From Couchioplanes caeruleus (lineage in GTDB: Bacteria; Actinomycetota; Actinomycetes; Mycobacteriales; Micromonosporaceae), in assembly GCF_023499255.1 (NCBI RefSeq), contig NZ_CP092183.1:2053501-2117500 (forward strand): 64,000 bases of DNA, in the 5' to 3' direction. Shown here piece after piece: positions 14,739-23,084 of the stretch (its first letter is position 1; the number at the start of each line of letters is the position of its first letter). The notes under the pieces were generated by a model. The model was not told the DNA's origin. It was given only the letters and a program-made list of their open reading frames with translations, and searched no databases. The translations under genes were made by a program, and so were the position numbers.

Positions 14739-16382
14739 ATGGTTCCCGCGAGGCCGCGCCGCTGCACCCTGGTGCTGCTCGCCGTGACCGCGAGCCTCTG
14801 CGCCGTCGCGGAGCTGGCCCTGCCGCTGGCGATCGGCCGCACGGTCGACGAGGTCTCCCGGCGCGGCGCCGGGCCGTGGCTCGCCGCGTCGGTGCTGCTG
14901 ATCGCCGTGCTGGTGGTGGCCGACCCGATCCGTGACCTCGCCGCGGGGCTCGCGCCGGCGTACCGGACGGCCGAGCTCCGGCGCCGGCTCGTGCGGCACA
15001 CGCTGAACCTCGGCGGCCGCGCCGGCTCGCCCGGCGACGTGGTGAGCCGCGTGATGACCGGGGCCGCCGACGCCGGGCAGGGCGGGGTCGCCCTCGTGCT
15101 CGCCGTGATCAGCACGGTCCCGGTGCTCGGGGCGGTCGCCGCGCTGGCGTACCTGGACGGGCGGCTCGTCGCCGGTTACCTCGCCGGCGCGGTCGTCGTC
15201 GCCGCCCTGCTGCGCCGCCACGTACGGGACACCTCCGGCACGGTGCTGCGCTACCAGCGGGCCCAGGCCGGCATCGCCGAGCGGCTGTCCGAGGCGATCG
15301 CGGGCAGCCGTACGATCGCCGCCGCCGCGACCGTGCCCACCGAGATCCGCCGCTGCCTGCGCCCGCTGCCCGAGCTCTCCGCCGAGGGCGTACGGACGTG
15401 GCACGTGCTCGCCCGGTCGGCCGGTCAGGGTGCGCTCACCGGGCCGCTGCTGCAGCTGTCGGTGGTGGCCATCGGCGGCTGGCTGCTCGCGGCCGGCCGG
15501 CTCACGCCCGGGGAACTGCTCGCAGCCATCCAGTACGGCGCCATGGGCGCGGGCATCGGCGGCCTGGTCGCCGGGTTCAGCCGGGTGGCCCGGGCCCGCG
15601 CCGGCGCGCGCCGGGTCGCCGAGATCCTGGACCGGCCCGCACCCCGCTACGGCCCGCGCCCGCTGCCGCCCGGCCCCGGCACCCTGATCTTCGAGAACGT
15701 CACCGCCCGGGTGGACGGGGAGCCAGTGCTGCGGGACGTGTCCCTGACCGTCCCCGGCGGCCGGCCCGTCGCCGTGGTGGGCCGCTCGGGCTCCGGGAAG
15801 TCGGTGCTCGCCTCGCTCGCCGCCCGGCTGACCGATCCGGACGAGGGCCGCGTGTGCCTGGACGGCGTACCGCTGACGGAGGTGTCCGCCGAGTCGCTGC
15901 GCCGCGAGATCGGCGTGGCGTTCGAGCGCCCGGTGCTGGTCGGTGCCACGGTCGGCGCCGCCGTGGCGCTCGGGCAGGAACGCCCGCAGCCGTACACGGT
16001 CGATGCCGCGCTGCGGGCGGCCCGCGCCGACACGTTCGTGTCCCGGCTGCCGCAGGGCATGGGTACGCCGCTCGCCGAGACACCCCTGTCGGGCGGCGAG
16101 GCGCAACGGCTCGGGCTGGCCCGCGCGTGGCACGCCCGGCGGTTGCTGGTCCTCGACGACGCGACGTCCAGCCTGGACACCGCCACCGAGGCGGAGATCC
16201 TGCGGTTGCTGACCGGCGAGTCGCGGCGTACGCACCTGATCGTGGCGCACCGCGCGGGTACGGCGGCGCGCTGCGCGAGCGTGGTGTGGCTGGACGCCGG
16301 CCGGATCCGTGCGGTCGCGCCGCACCGGGAACTGTGGCACGACCCGGACTACCGTGCCGTCTTCGGCGGTGATGCGGCGTGA
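14739..16382 (+). CDS. ABC transporter half-protein 1 of the lanthipeptide operon (RamA/AmfB-like)
   Basis: The protein has 547 residues with a GAAGGAGG site. An N-terminal transmembrane domain of about six helices (to ~residue 300) is fused to a nucleotide-binding domain: Walker A VVGRSGSGKS, signature LSGGEAQRLGLA, Walker B LLVLDDATSSLD and H-loop IVAHR. It is expected to heterodimerise with the next gene product and export the modified SapB-like peptide. Its stop codon overlaps the next start by 4 bases (GTGA), indicating translational coupling. There is no N-terminal C39 peptidase domain, so leader removal must be done by another protease. Confidence 0.93.
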   Translation: MVPARPRRCTLVLLAVTASLCAVAELALPLAIGRTVDEVSRRGAGPWLAASVLLIAVLVVADPIRDLAAGLAPAYRTAELRRRLVRHTLNLGGRAGSPGDVVSRVMTGAADAGQGGVALVLAVISTVPVLGAVAALAYLDGRLVAGYLAGAVVVAALLRRHVRDTSGTVLRYQRAQAGIAERLSEAIAGSRTIAAAATVPTEIRRCLRPLPELSAEGVRTWHVLARSAGQGALTGPLLQLSVVAIGGWLLAAGRLTPGELLAAIQYGAMGAGIGGLVAGFSRVARARAGARRVAEILDRPAPRYGPRPLPPGPGTLIFENVTARVDGEPVLRDVSLTVPGGRPVAVVGRSGSGKSVLASLAARLTDPDEGRVCLDGVPLTEVSAESLRREIGVAFERPVLVGATVGAAVALGQERPQPYTVDAALRAARADTFVSRLPQGMGTPLAETPLSGGEAQRLGLARAWHARRLLVLDDATSSLDTATEAEILRLLTGESRRTHLIVAHRAGTAARCASVVWLDAGRIRAVAPHRELWHDPDYRAVFGGDAA

Positions 16383-18214
16383 GCCCGGACAGCGGTTCCA
16401 CGGCGCGGGTCGCCGGGCGCGAGGCCGTCACCGTGCTGCGCCGGCACCGGCGTGCCGTGGGGAGCCTGCTCGCCTGGTCGGTGCCGGAGGCGGCGCCGGC
16501 CATGCTCACCGGGTTCGTCGTGGCGCGCGCGGTCGACCAGGGCTTCCTCGCCGGCCGGCCGTGGACGGGCACCGCCTGGCTGGCGCTGCTGGTGGCGGCC
16601 GCGGTCCTCGGCGCGTGGGGCGCCCGGAACACCCACCGGGCGGTGGCCGGGGTGGTCGAGCCGTTCCGCGACGACCTGACCCGCCGGGTGGTCACCGCCG
16701 GTGTGACCACGGCGGCCCGGCACGCCGGGACGCCCGCGACCGACGGCGCCGTGGCCCGCCTGACCAACCAGGTCGAGGGCGTACGGGACTCCTTCGCCGG
16801 CCTGATCCTCGTCTCGCGCGGCTTCGTGGTGACCGTGCTCGCCGCCCTGCTCGGCACCGCCTCCCTCGCGCCGTCCCTGCTGCTCCTGGTGGCCCCGCCG
16901 CTGCTGGGCAGCATGGCGTTGTTCGCCGTGGCGCTGCGCCGCGGAGTCCGCTGGCAGCGCGACTTCCTGTACGCCGGCGAGCAGCTCGCCGACCGTACGG
17001 CCGCCGTGACCGCCGCCGCCCGGGACGTGGCCGCCTGCCGTGCCGCCGACCGCGCCGCCCGGTACGCCGACGAGGCGATCGCCGCCCAGGCCCGGGCCGA
17101 GCGGGCGCTGGCCCGGCTCGCCGCCGTGCGGTCCCTCACCGTGGCCGTGGGCGGATGGCTGCCGCTGCTGGCCGTGCTCGCCGGGGCGACCCGGGTCACC
17201 GGCCACGGGCTGAGCACCGGGGCGCTGATCGGCGTGCTCACGTACCTGGCGCAGGTCGTGGTGCCGACGCTGGACATGTTCGTGCAGACGGTCGGCAGCG
17301 CCGGGCTCCGCTTCGTGATCACCCTGGACCGGCTCGTGCGGCGCATCGGGCCGGGCGACGCCGTCCCCGCCGACCCGCGTCCGTCCCTCCGGCGACCCGC
17401 CGGCTCCCGCCTCGAGCTGCGCGGGGTGACGTTCCGCTACGGCGCCGCGGCCCGGCCCGTGCTGCACGACTTCGGCCTGACCGTGCACGAGGCCGACCAC
17501 CTCGCCGTCGTCGGGCCCAGCGGCGTCGGCAAGTCCACCCTGGCCGGTCTGCTGTGCGGGACGATCAGCCCGGACGACGGCGCGGTGCTGCTCGGCGGCG
17601 TACCGATCGAGCAGCTGGACCCCGCGGCGCGCGCCCGGCACCGGGTGCTGATCCCGCAGGAGGCGTACGTCTTCCCCGGAAGCGTGGCCGACAACCTGCG
17701 CTACCTGAACCCGGAGGCCGGCGAGCGGGAGCTGCTCGCGGCGGTCGACGTGCTCGGCGCCGGGGCGTTGCTGGAGCGGCTCGGCGGCCTCGCCGGTGAG
17801 GTCCGCCCGCGCGAGTTGTCCGCCGGCGAGCGGCAGCTGCTCACGCTGGTACGCGCGTACGTGGCACCGGCGCCGGTGGCCGTCCTCGACGAGGCGACCT
17901 GCCACCTGGACCCGGCGGCCGAGGAGCGCGTCGAGCGGGCGTTCGCCACCCGTGGCGCCCTGGTGGTGATCGCCCACCGGATCAGCTCGGCGATGCGCTC
18001 GCGGCGGGTGCTGCTGCTCGACGGCGACCGGGCGGTGCTCGGCGACCACCGGAGCCTGCAGGCGGTCAGCGCCCGCTACCGGGAGATGACCGGCTACTGG
18101 ACCGCGACGTCAGAGCCAGCCGGCGCGCCGGGCCCGGTTGATGGCGTCGATCCGGCCGTCCGCGCCGATCTTCGCCGCGATGCCGGTCAGCCGGTTGCGC
18201 ACCGTACCGGGTGA
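16379..18214 (+). CDS. ABC transporter half-protein 2 of the lanthipeptide operon (RamB/AmfA-like)
   Basis: The protein has 611 residues from a GTG overlapping the previous stop. A six-helix transmembrane domain precedes a nucleotide-binding domain with Walker A VVGPSGVGKS, signature LSAGERQLLTLV and Walker B VAVLDEATCHLD. Its signature motif is LSAGE, while the partner has LSGGE, consistent with an asymmetric heterodimer. The last ~35 codons run antiparallel through the 3' end of the RamR-like gene (105-bp convergent overlap, 18110-18214), so this C-terminal tail is likely divergent from homologues. It functions in peptide export. Confidence 0.92.
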   Translation: MSPDSGSTARVAGREAVTVLRRHRRAVGSLLAWSVPEAAPAMLTGFVVARAVDQGFLAGRPWTGTAWLALLVAAAVLGAWGARNTHRAVAGVVEPFRDDLTRRVVTAGVTTAARHAGTPATDGAVARLTNQVEGVRDSFAGLILVSRGFVVTVLAALLGTASLAPSLLLLVAPPLLGSMALFAVALRRGVRWQRDFLYAGEQLADRTAAVTAAARDVAACRAADRAARYADEAIAAQARAERALARLAAVRSLTVAVGGWLPLLAVLAGATRVTGHGLSTGALIGVLTYLAQVVVPTLDMFVQTVGSAGLRFVITLDRLVRRIGPGDAVPADPRPSLRRPAGSRLELRGVTFRYGAAARPVLHDFGLTVHEADHLAVVGPSGVGKSTLAGLLCGTISPDDGAVLLGGVPIEQLDPAARARHRVLIPQEAYVFPGSVADNLRYLNPEAGERELLAAVDVLGAGALLERLGGLAGEVRPRELSAGERQLLTLVRAYVAPAPVAVLDEATCHLDPAAEERVERAFATRGALVVIAHRISSAMRSRRVLLLDGDRAVLGDHRSLQAVSARYREMTGYWTATSEPAGAPGPVDGVDPAVRADLRRDAGQPVAHRTG

Positions 18215-18733
18215 CAGGAGAAGCTTGCGGGCGATCTCGTCCGGCGGCATCCCCTCCGCGGCCAGCGCCAGGATCTCCCGCTCGCGCTTCGTCAACGGGT
18301 TCGGCGGCCGGTCCAGCAGCGATGCGACGAGCTCGGGGTCGATCACCGCGCTGCCGTTCACGAGGCTGCGCAGCGCCGACAGCAGGTGGTCGAGCGAGGC
18401 CCGTTTCGTCACGAAGCCCACCCCGTCGAGGCGGTCGGGGTCGATCCGGGCGAGCACGTCGTGCCGGTCGGCCGAGAGCAACACCAGGACCTTCGACTCC
18501 GGTACGGCCCGGCGCACCGCGCGCGCGGTCACCAGCGGGTCGTCGTCGGCGTCGTCGAGGTCCAGCACCGTCACGTCGGGGCGTACGGGCAGCGACACCG
18601 TGTGCCGCCAGGCCGGCAGCTCGGCGACGACGTCCAGATCGTCCTGACCACGGAAGGCGGCGGCCAGGGCGCCGCGGTACAGCGGCGCATCCTGAACGAC
18701 GGCGATGCGAATGCAATGGGAGCGCCCCGGCAC
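18110..18733 (-). CDS. RamR/AmfR-like response regulator of the lanthipeptide cluster
   Basis: The protein has 207 residues from a GTG at 18733. The receiver domain (IRIAVVQDAPLYRGAL, VTVLDLDDADDD with the likely phospho-Asp, GFVTKRASLDHLL) precedes a LuxR helix-turn-helix (LTKREREILALAAEGMPPDEIA, LSPGTVRNRLTGIAAKIGA), quoted in parts. In Streptomyces the equivalent regulator closes the ram cluster and activates the synthetase-precursor-exporter operon. Here it is on the opposite strand, convergent with and overlapping the exporter gene. No cognate histidine kinase is present, as in ram loci, where the regulator is an orphan. Confidence 0.88.
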   Translation of the reverse strand: MPGRSHCIRIAVVQDAPLYRGALAAAFRGQDDLDVVAELPAWRHTVSLPVRPDVTVLDLDDADDDPLVTARAVRRAVPESKVLVLLSADRHDVLARIDPDRLDGVGFVTKRASLDHLLSALRSLVNGSAVIDPELVASLLDRPPNPLTKREREILALAAEGMPPDEIARKLLLSPGTVRNRLTGIAAKIGADGRIDAINRARRAGWL

Positions 18734-18859
18734 CGCGCCATCGTGACACGCGGGAGATCCGCGACGCTGTCGCCGATCCGGCTCCGGGTGCGGCCGATCG
18801 GTCCGACAAAACCGGATGATCGGATCGAGGTGAGTCCATGAAGGTGGTTGCGTACGCCC

Positions 18860-19663
18860 TCAGCGGCGCAGCCCGTGCCGGCGGTGCACGGCCCTCTCCA
18901 CCAGCGTCGCGGGCAGCACCCGGCGCAGAGCGAACACGGCCGGCGCGTTGCTGCCCACGGCGTACAGGGGTTTCGGCCGCGCCGCCTCGATCGCCCGGAC
19001 GACGACCGCGGCCACCCGGCCGGCGCTGACACCGGCGTGCTCGTTGCGGTCCAGGGCGGCCAGCATCGTCTCGAAGTCGCGGCGGTGCACGGAATCCGGC
19101 GTCGTGTAGCGGGTGCGGCGTTCGCTGATGCCGGTGTTGATGGAGCCGGGCTCCACAGTGGTCAGCCAGACGCCGAACGGTGAGAGCTCGTGCCGGGCGC
19201 CGTCGCTGAACCCCTTGAGGGCGGCCTTCGTCGCGACGTACGACGAACGGTAGGCGAGCGGGAACGACGCCAGCATCGAGCCGACCATGACGACCCGGCC
19301 GTAGCCGCGCTGCCGCATGCCGGGCAGGGCCAGCTGGGTGAGGCGTACGGGCCCGAGCACGTTGACCTGGAACAGCCGGCGCAGCGCCTCACCGGGCAGC
19401 TCCTCGAACGGGCCGGACTGGCTCTCGCCGGCGTTGTTCACGAGCACGTCGACGTCGGCGACCCGGTCCGCGAGGGCTTCCACGGACTCGTCCGAGCCGA
19501 GGTCGAGCCGCAGGTATTCCACGCCTGCCGCTCGTTGCGAGGGATCGAGGACGTCCGGGTCGCGGCTCGTGCCGAGGACGCGGTAGCCGCGGGCGGCCAG
19601 CACGGCCGCGGTGGCCCGTCCGATGCCGGACGAGGCCCCGGTCACCAGGGCGGTGCGCTTCAT
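18860..19663 (-). CDS. Short-chain dehydrogenase/reductase
   Basis: The protein has 267 residues. The Rossmann motif TGASSGIG (residues ~8-15), NNAG (~86) and the catalytic YxxxK (SSYVATKAALKG) with an upstream Ser (VGSMLASF) are all present. The acidic LDLGSD after the second strand helps position the adenine. It catalyses an NAD(P)-dependent alcohol/ketone conversion on an unknown substrate. It lies 20 bp downstream of the TetR gene on the same strand and is probably co-transcribed and repressed with it. Confidence 0.9.
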   Translation of the reverse strand: MKRTALVTGASSGIGRATAAVLAARGYRVLGTSRDPDVLDPSQRAAGVEYLRLDLGSDESVEALADRVADVDVLVNNAGESQSGPFEELPGEALRRLFQVNVLGPVRLTQLALPGMRQRGYGRVVMVGSMLASFPLAYRSSYVATKAALKGFSDGARHELSPFGVWLTTVEPGSINTGISERRTRYTTPDSVHRRDFETMLAALDRNEHAGVSAGRVAAVVVRAIEAARPKPLYAVGSNAPAVFALRRVLPATLVERAVHRRHGLRR

Positions 19664-19683
19664 CGACGCACCATACGCGCCCG

Positions 19684-20367
19684 CTATCGGCCGCGGTCCA
19701 GCCACTCGGCGAGCAGCGCGCGCTCCGTGCCGGTGAGCTGCGGCAATTCCGGTACGTACGCCCGGAAGGCGACGGCGGCCCCGGCGGCGTCGGCGGCGGG
19801 CAGGGCCGGGACATCGGTGAGGATCGCCCGCGTCACGGCGTCGTACATGGCGTCGGCGAGGCCGGGATCGCGCTGCTCGGGGGCGGTGGCGAGCAGGGTG
19901 AGCACCGCACCCGTGCCGGCGGCGTGGATGAGCTCGACGGCGCGGCGTTCCGGCACCCGCAGCCGGCCGATCGCGGCGACGCGGTGCACCCGGGCGCGCA
20001 GCACCTCGAGGCCCGCGGCGGCGGCCGGTGACGGTCCGCCGCGGGTGGGATCGGTGAGGAGGCCGAACAGGGCGGCGTTGGCGAGGCCGAACTCGATGTG
20101 CCGCTGCCATCCGGCGCGCAGGCCGGCGATCGGGTCGTCGTCGTCCCCGGCTGCCGACTTCGCCGCCACGTACGTGGCGAAGACGTGCTCGGCGACGGCG
20201 TCCAGCAGCGCATCCTTGTCCGCGAAGAAGCGGTAGATCGTCGGCGCCTGCATCCCGGCCGCCTGGGCGACCGCGCGGGTGGTGAGCGCGCCGGCCCCCT
20301 GCTCGCGGAGCAGTTGCGCCGCCGCCTCGACGATGTGGGTCCGCGTCTTCGGTCTGACCTCCGCCAT
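19684..20367 (-). CDS. TetR-family transcriptional regulator
   Basis: The protein has 227 residues from the ATG at 20367; an in-frame start 7 codons upstream would run into the operator. The N-terminal helix-turn-helix (HIVEAAAQLLREQGAGALTT, AVAQAAGMQAPTIYRFFADK) is typical, and the C-terminal ~160 residues are an all-helical ligand domain. It is divergent from an NmrA-like reductase gene, and the intergenic region holds three copies of a 9-bp element plus a palindrome that are good candidate binding sites. It probably represses both itself with the downstream SDR and the divergent reductase. Confidence 0.9.
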   Translation of the reverse strand: MAEVRPKTRTHIVEAAAQLLREQGAGALTTRAVAQAAGMQAPTIYRFFADKDALLDAVAEHVFATYVAAKSAAGDDDDPIAGLRAGWQRHIEFGLANAALFGLLTDPTRGGPSPAAAAGLEVLRARVHRVAAIGRLRVPERRAVELIHAAGTGAVLTLLATAPEQRDPGLADAMYDAVTRAILTDVPALPAADAAGAAVAFRAYVPELPQLTGTERALLAEWLDRGR

Positions 20368-20388
20368 GCTGCCAATGTTAACCGCCAT

Positions 20389-20442
20389 TTGCTAACGCTG
20401 TTGCTAACGTTGGTAGCATGTTGCGCGATACGGCGTTAGCAA
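20389..20442. promoter_or_regulatory. TetR operator region with three 9-bp elements
   Basis: TTGCTAACG occurs at 20389-20397 and 20401-20409, and its inverse CGTTAGCAA at 20434-20442, ten bases before the reductase ATG. The second copy is also the left half of an imperfect palindrome, TGCTAACGTTGGTAGCA (20402-20418). The layout between divergent tetR and reductase genes fits an autorepressed TetR operator. Confidence 0.65.
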
Positions 20443-20452
20443 GGGAGAGATC

Positions 20453-21310
20453 ATGATCATCGTTACCGGTGCGACCGGCCTGCTCGGCTCGCAGACCGTC
20501 GAACGGCTGCTGGAGCGTGTGCCGGCGCGGGACGTCGGCGTCAGCGTCCGGAATCCCGATCGCGCGGCCGGGCTGGCCGCACGGGGCGTCCGCGTCCGGC
20601 GCGGCGACTTCACGGCTCCCGCGTCCCTGCCCGAGGCGTTCGAGGGCGCGACGCAGGTCCTCATCGTCTCCGCCGACCGGACCGGCGAGGCGGCGGTCGC
20701 CCAGCACGCCGCAGCGATCGACGCGGCCGTCGCGGCCGGGGCCCGCCGCATCCTCTACACGAGCCACCAGGGCGCGGGGGAGCACTCGCGCTTCGAGCCG
20801 ATGCCCGACCACGCCGCGACCGAGCGCTACCTCGCGAAGGCGGGCGTCGCCTTCACGTCGCTGCGTAACGGGTTCTACGCCGCCACGGTCCCCCGCCTGC
20901 TCGGCCGGGCGCTCGAGACCGGCGAGCTGGCCGCGCCCGCCGACGGCCCGGTCTCCTGGACGGCCCACGCCGACCTTGCCGAGGCGGCGGCGATCACGCT
21001 CGCCGAGGAGGGGCGATACGACGGTCCGACGCCGCCGCTGACCGCACCGCAGGCCCTCGACCTGGCGGACGTCGCGGCGATCCTCGGCGAGCTCACCGGC
21101 CGTACCGTGCGCCGCGTCGTCGTGGACGACGACGAATGGGTGGCGGGGCTGGTCGGGCACGGGGTGCCGCAGGAGCAGGCCACGATGCTGCTCGGCATGT
21201 TCCACGCCTCCCGGCGTGGCGAGTTCGCGGCCACCGGCCCGGAGCTGGAGAAGCTGCTCGAGCGTCCGGCCACCACGCTGCGAGCCGTGCTGGCGGCGAC
21301 CCGGGCGTGA
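20453..21310 (+). CDS. NmrA-like NAD(P)-binding reductase (quinone oxidoreductase QorB type)
   Basis: The protein has 285 residues. The N-terminal dinucleotide motif TGATGLLG (residues 5-12) and VSVRNPDRA, which reads the cofactor phosphate, are followed by a DFTAPASL strand and an atypical SDR core lacking YxxxK. This resembles NAD(P)H:quinone oxidoreductase 2 and related NmrA proteins. It may reduce quinones or sense redox state. It has a GGGAGAG site and lies behind the TetR operators, so it is likely induced when the regulator releases DNA, perhaps by an electrophile (inference). Confidence 0.88.
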   Translation: MIIVTGATGLLGSQTVERLLERVPARDVGVSVRNPDRAAGLAARGVRVRRGDFTAPASLPEAFEGATQVLIVSADRTGEAAVAQHAAAIDAAVAAGARRILYTSHQGAGEHSRFEPMPDHAATERYLAKAGVAFTSLRNGFYAATVPRLLGRALETGELAAPADGPVSWTAHADLAEAAAITLAEEGRYDGPTPPLTAPQALDLADVAAILGELTGRTVRRVVVDDDEWVAGLVGHGVPQEQATMLLGMFHASRRGEFAATGPELEKLLERPATTLRAVLAATRA

Positions 21311-21445
21311 GGTGCGGGGCACCCGGTGCGGCGGTGCCGACGCGCAGGCCCCCGGGCGGCCCGGCGCAGGGTGGAGAAGTGGGGGCTGGTGGCGGCCGGC
21401 CCGGAGGTCTGCCGCCGGGAGGTGCCGGCAGCGGAATCCCTTCTG

Positions 21446-21480
21446 TTGACAAGCCGTAAACATAGAAGTAAAGCTATGTT
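21446..21480 (+). promoter_or_regulatory. Promoter-like region with AACATAG/CTATGTT palindrome
   Basis: A consensus TTGACA (21446-21451) is followed 17 bases later by TAAAGC, a weak -10. The pair AACATAG (21459-21465) / CTATGTT (21474-21480) forms a perfect inverted repeat with 8-base centre over the -10 region. This AT-rich patch stands out from its surroundings. It probably controls the glycosidase gene starting at 21508. Confidence 0.5.
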
Positions 21481-21507
21481 ACCGTTCACATCGAGCGGTT
21501 CCCGGCA

Positions 21508-22995
21508 GTGAAAGGCAGACCATTGGGTTCTCGCTCGTCATGGCGGACATTCCTCGCCGCGGCCGCCATTGCCGCGGCCGTCGTGCTCTCCCCGGCATCG
21601 GCCAAGGCGGCCGGCACGCTGCCCTGCGACATCTATGCGAGCGGCGGCACGCCCTGCGTCGCCGCGCACAGCACCACCCGCGCGCTCTTCGGTTCGTACT
21701 CCGGGTCGCTCTATCAGGTGCGCCGCTGGTCGGACAATGCGACCGCAAACGTGGGCGTCCTCGGCGCGGGCGGGTACGCGAACGCCGCGGCGCAGGACTC
21801 GTTCTGCTCGGGCACGTACTGCACGATCATCCGCATCTACGACCAGACGTCGCGGCACAACGACCTGACGATCGCGCCGGGCGGGGGTGCCAACCCCACC
21901 GCCGACCAGGGCGCCAACGCGGCGGCGCTGCCCGTCACCGCCGGCGGCCACAAGGTGTACGGCGTCTACATCTCGGCGGGCAACGGCTACCGCAACAACG
22001 CCACGAACGGCGTCGCCACCGGCAGCCAGCCCGAAGGCATGTACATGGTCACCGAGGGCACGCACGTCAACGACCGCTGCTGCTTCGACTACGGCAACGC
22101 CGAGACGAACAACCTGGACACCGGCAACGGCGACATGGATGCCATCTACTTCGGCAACCTCTGCTGGTTCTCGCCGTGCTCGGGCGGCCCGCGCGTCGCG
22201 GCGGACCTCGAGAACGGGCTGTTCGCCGGCGGCAACGGCTCCTGGACCGCCAACACCGGGCGCAACAGCGCGTTCGTGACGGCGGTCCTGAAGAACAACG
22301 GCACCTCCACGTACGCCATCAAGGACGGCAACGCCCAGTCCGGCGGCCTCGCCACCCGGTACGACGGCGCGCTGCCCAGCCAGTCGGGCTACCGGCCGAT
22401 GACCAAGCAGGGCGCGATCATCCTGGGCATCGGCGGTGACAACAGCAACGGCTCGGTCGGCTCGTTCTTCGAGGGTGTGATGACCAGCGGGTACCCCGGC
22501 GACGCCACCGAGAACGCCGTGCAGGCCAACATCGTCTCCGTCGGTTACGGCAAGAACGTGTCCTTCCCGGTGAACGGGGCGACGTACCGGCTCACGAACC
22601 TGGTGAGCGGCAAGGTCCTCGACGCCGTCAACTGCGGCACCGCCAACGGCACCCAGATCGACGTCTGGCAGTCCCTGGGCAACACCTGCCAGCAGTGGCG
22701 GTTCACCAGCGTCGGCCCCAACAAGTGGACTGTCACGAACGTGAACGCGGGCAAGGTGCTCGACGCGGTCAACTGCGGCCAGGCCCTGGGCACCGCGGTC
22801 AACCTGTGGCAGTCGCTCGGCAACACCTGCCAGCAGTGGGCCGTCATCCCCGCCGGCAACGGCCGCTACGAGCTCGTCGTGGAGAACAGCGGCATGGTCC
22901 TCGACGACCAGAACTGCGGCACGGCGAACGGCACCAAGGCGCAACTCTGGATGTGGCTCAACAACACCTGCCAGCTCTGGTCCATCGCACCCTGA
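21508..22995 (+). CDS. Secreted alpha-L-arabinofuranosidase-like enzyme with ricin-type lectin domain
   Basis: About 495 residues from GTG 21508. A TTG at 21523 has a better-placed GAAAGG site and may be the true start. A signal peptide (FLAAAAIAAAVVLSPASAKA) leads to a catalytic region (~35-350) resembling the GH54 arabinofuranosidase domain: LPCDIYASGGTPCVAAHSTTRAL, IIRIYDQTS and paired cysteines, quoted in parts. The C-terminal ~130 residues hold three beta-trefoil repeats with conserved GKVLDAVNCG and QQW motifs, a ricin-B lectin that binds sugars. It likely removes arabinose from plant polysaccharides outside the cell. Confidence 0.85.
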   Translation: MKGRPLGSRSSWRTFLAAAAIAAAVVLSPASAKAAGTLPCDIYASGGTPCVAAHSTTRALFGSYSGSLYQVRRWSDNATANVGVLGAGGYANAAAQDSFCSGTYCTIIRIYDQTSRHNDLTIAPGGGANPTADQGANAAALPVTAGGHKVYGVYISAGNGYRNNATNGVATGSQPEGMYMVTEGTHVNDRCCFDYGNAETNNLDTGNGDMDAIYFGNLCWFSPCSGGPRVAADLENGLFAGGNGSWTANTGRNSAFVTAVLKNNGTSTYAIKDGNAQSGGLATRYDGALPSQSGYRPMTKQGAIILGIGGDNSNGSVGSFFEGVMTSGYPGDATENAVQANIVSVGYGKNVSFPVNGATYRLTNLVSGKVLDAVNCGTANGTQIDVWQSLGNTCQQWRFTSVGPNKWTVTNVNAGKVLDAVNCGQALGTAVNLWQSLGNTCQQWAVIPAGNGRYELVVENSGMVLDDQNCGTANGTKAQLWMWLNNTCQLWSIAP

Positions 22996-23042
22996 CAGGC
23001 GACGGTTCTTGACCCTGACACAGGGGGAGACGGCACTCTGAC

Positions 23043-23070
23043 TTCCGGCGGCGCGCCCGCGTCGCCGGAA
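23043..23070 (+). terminator. Hairpin after the glycosidase gene
   Basis: TTCCGGCG and CGCCGGAA pair across a GC-rich 12-base centre that can extend the stem. It starts 48 bases after the glycosidase stop and ends 15 bases before the next start. It is a candidate intrinsic terminator without a T-tract. Confidence 0.45.
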
Positions 23071-23084
23071 CAGGGGGTGGCGAC

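Noticed and set aside
18838..19029. Small plus-strand ORF starting MKVVAYALSG
   Set aside because: It lies antisense within the end of the SDR gene and has no ribosome-binding site or domain.
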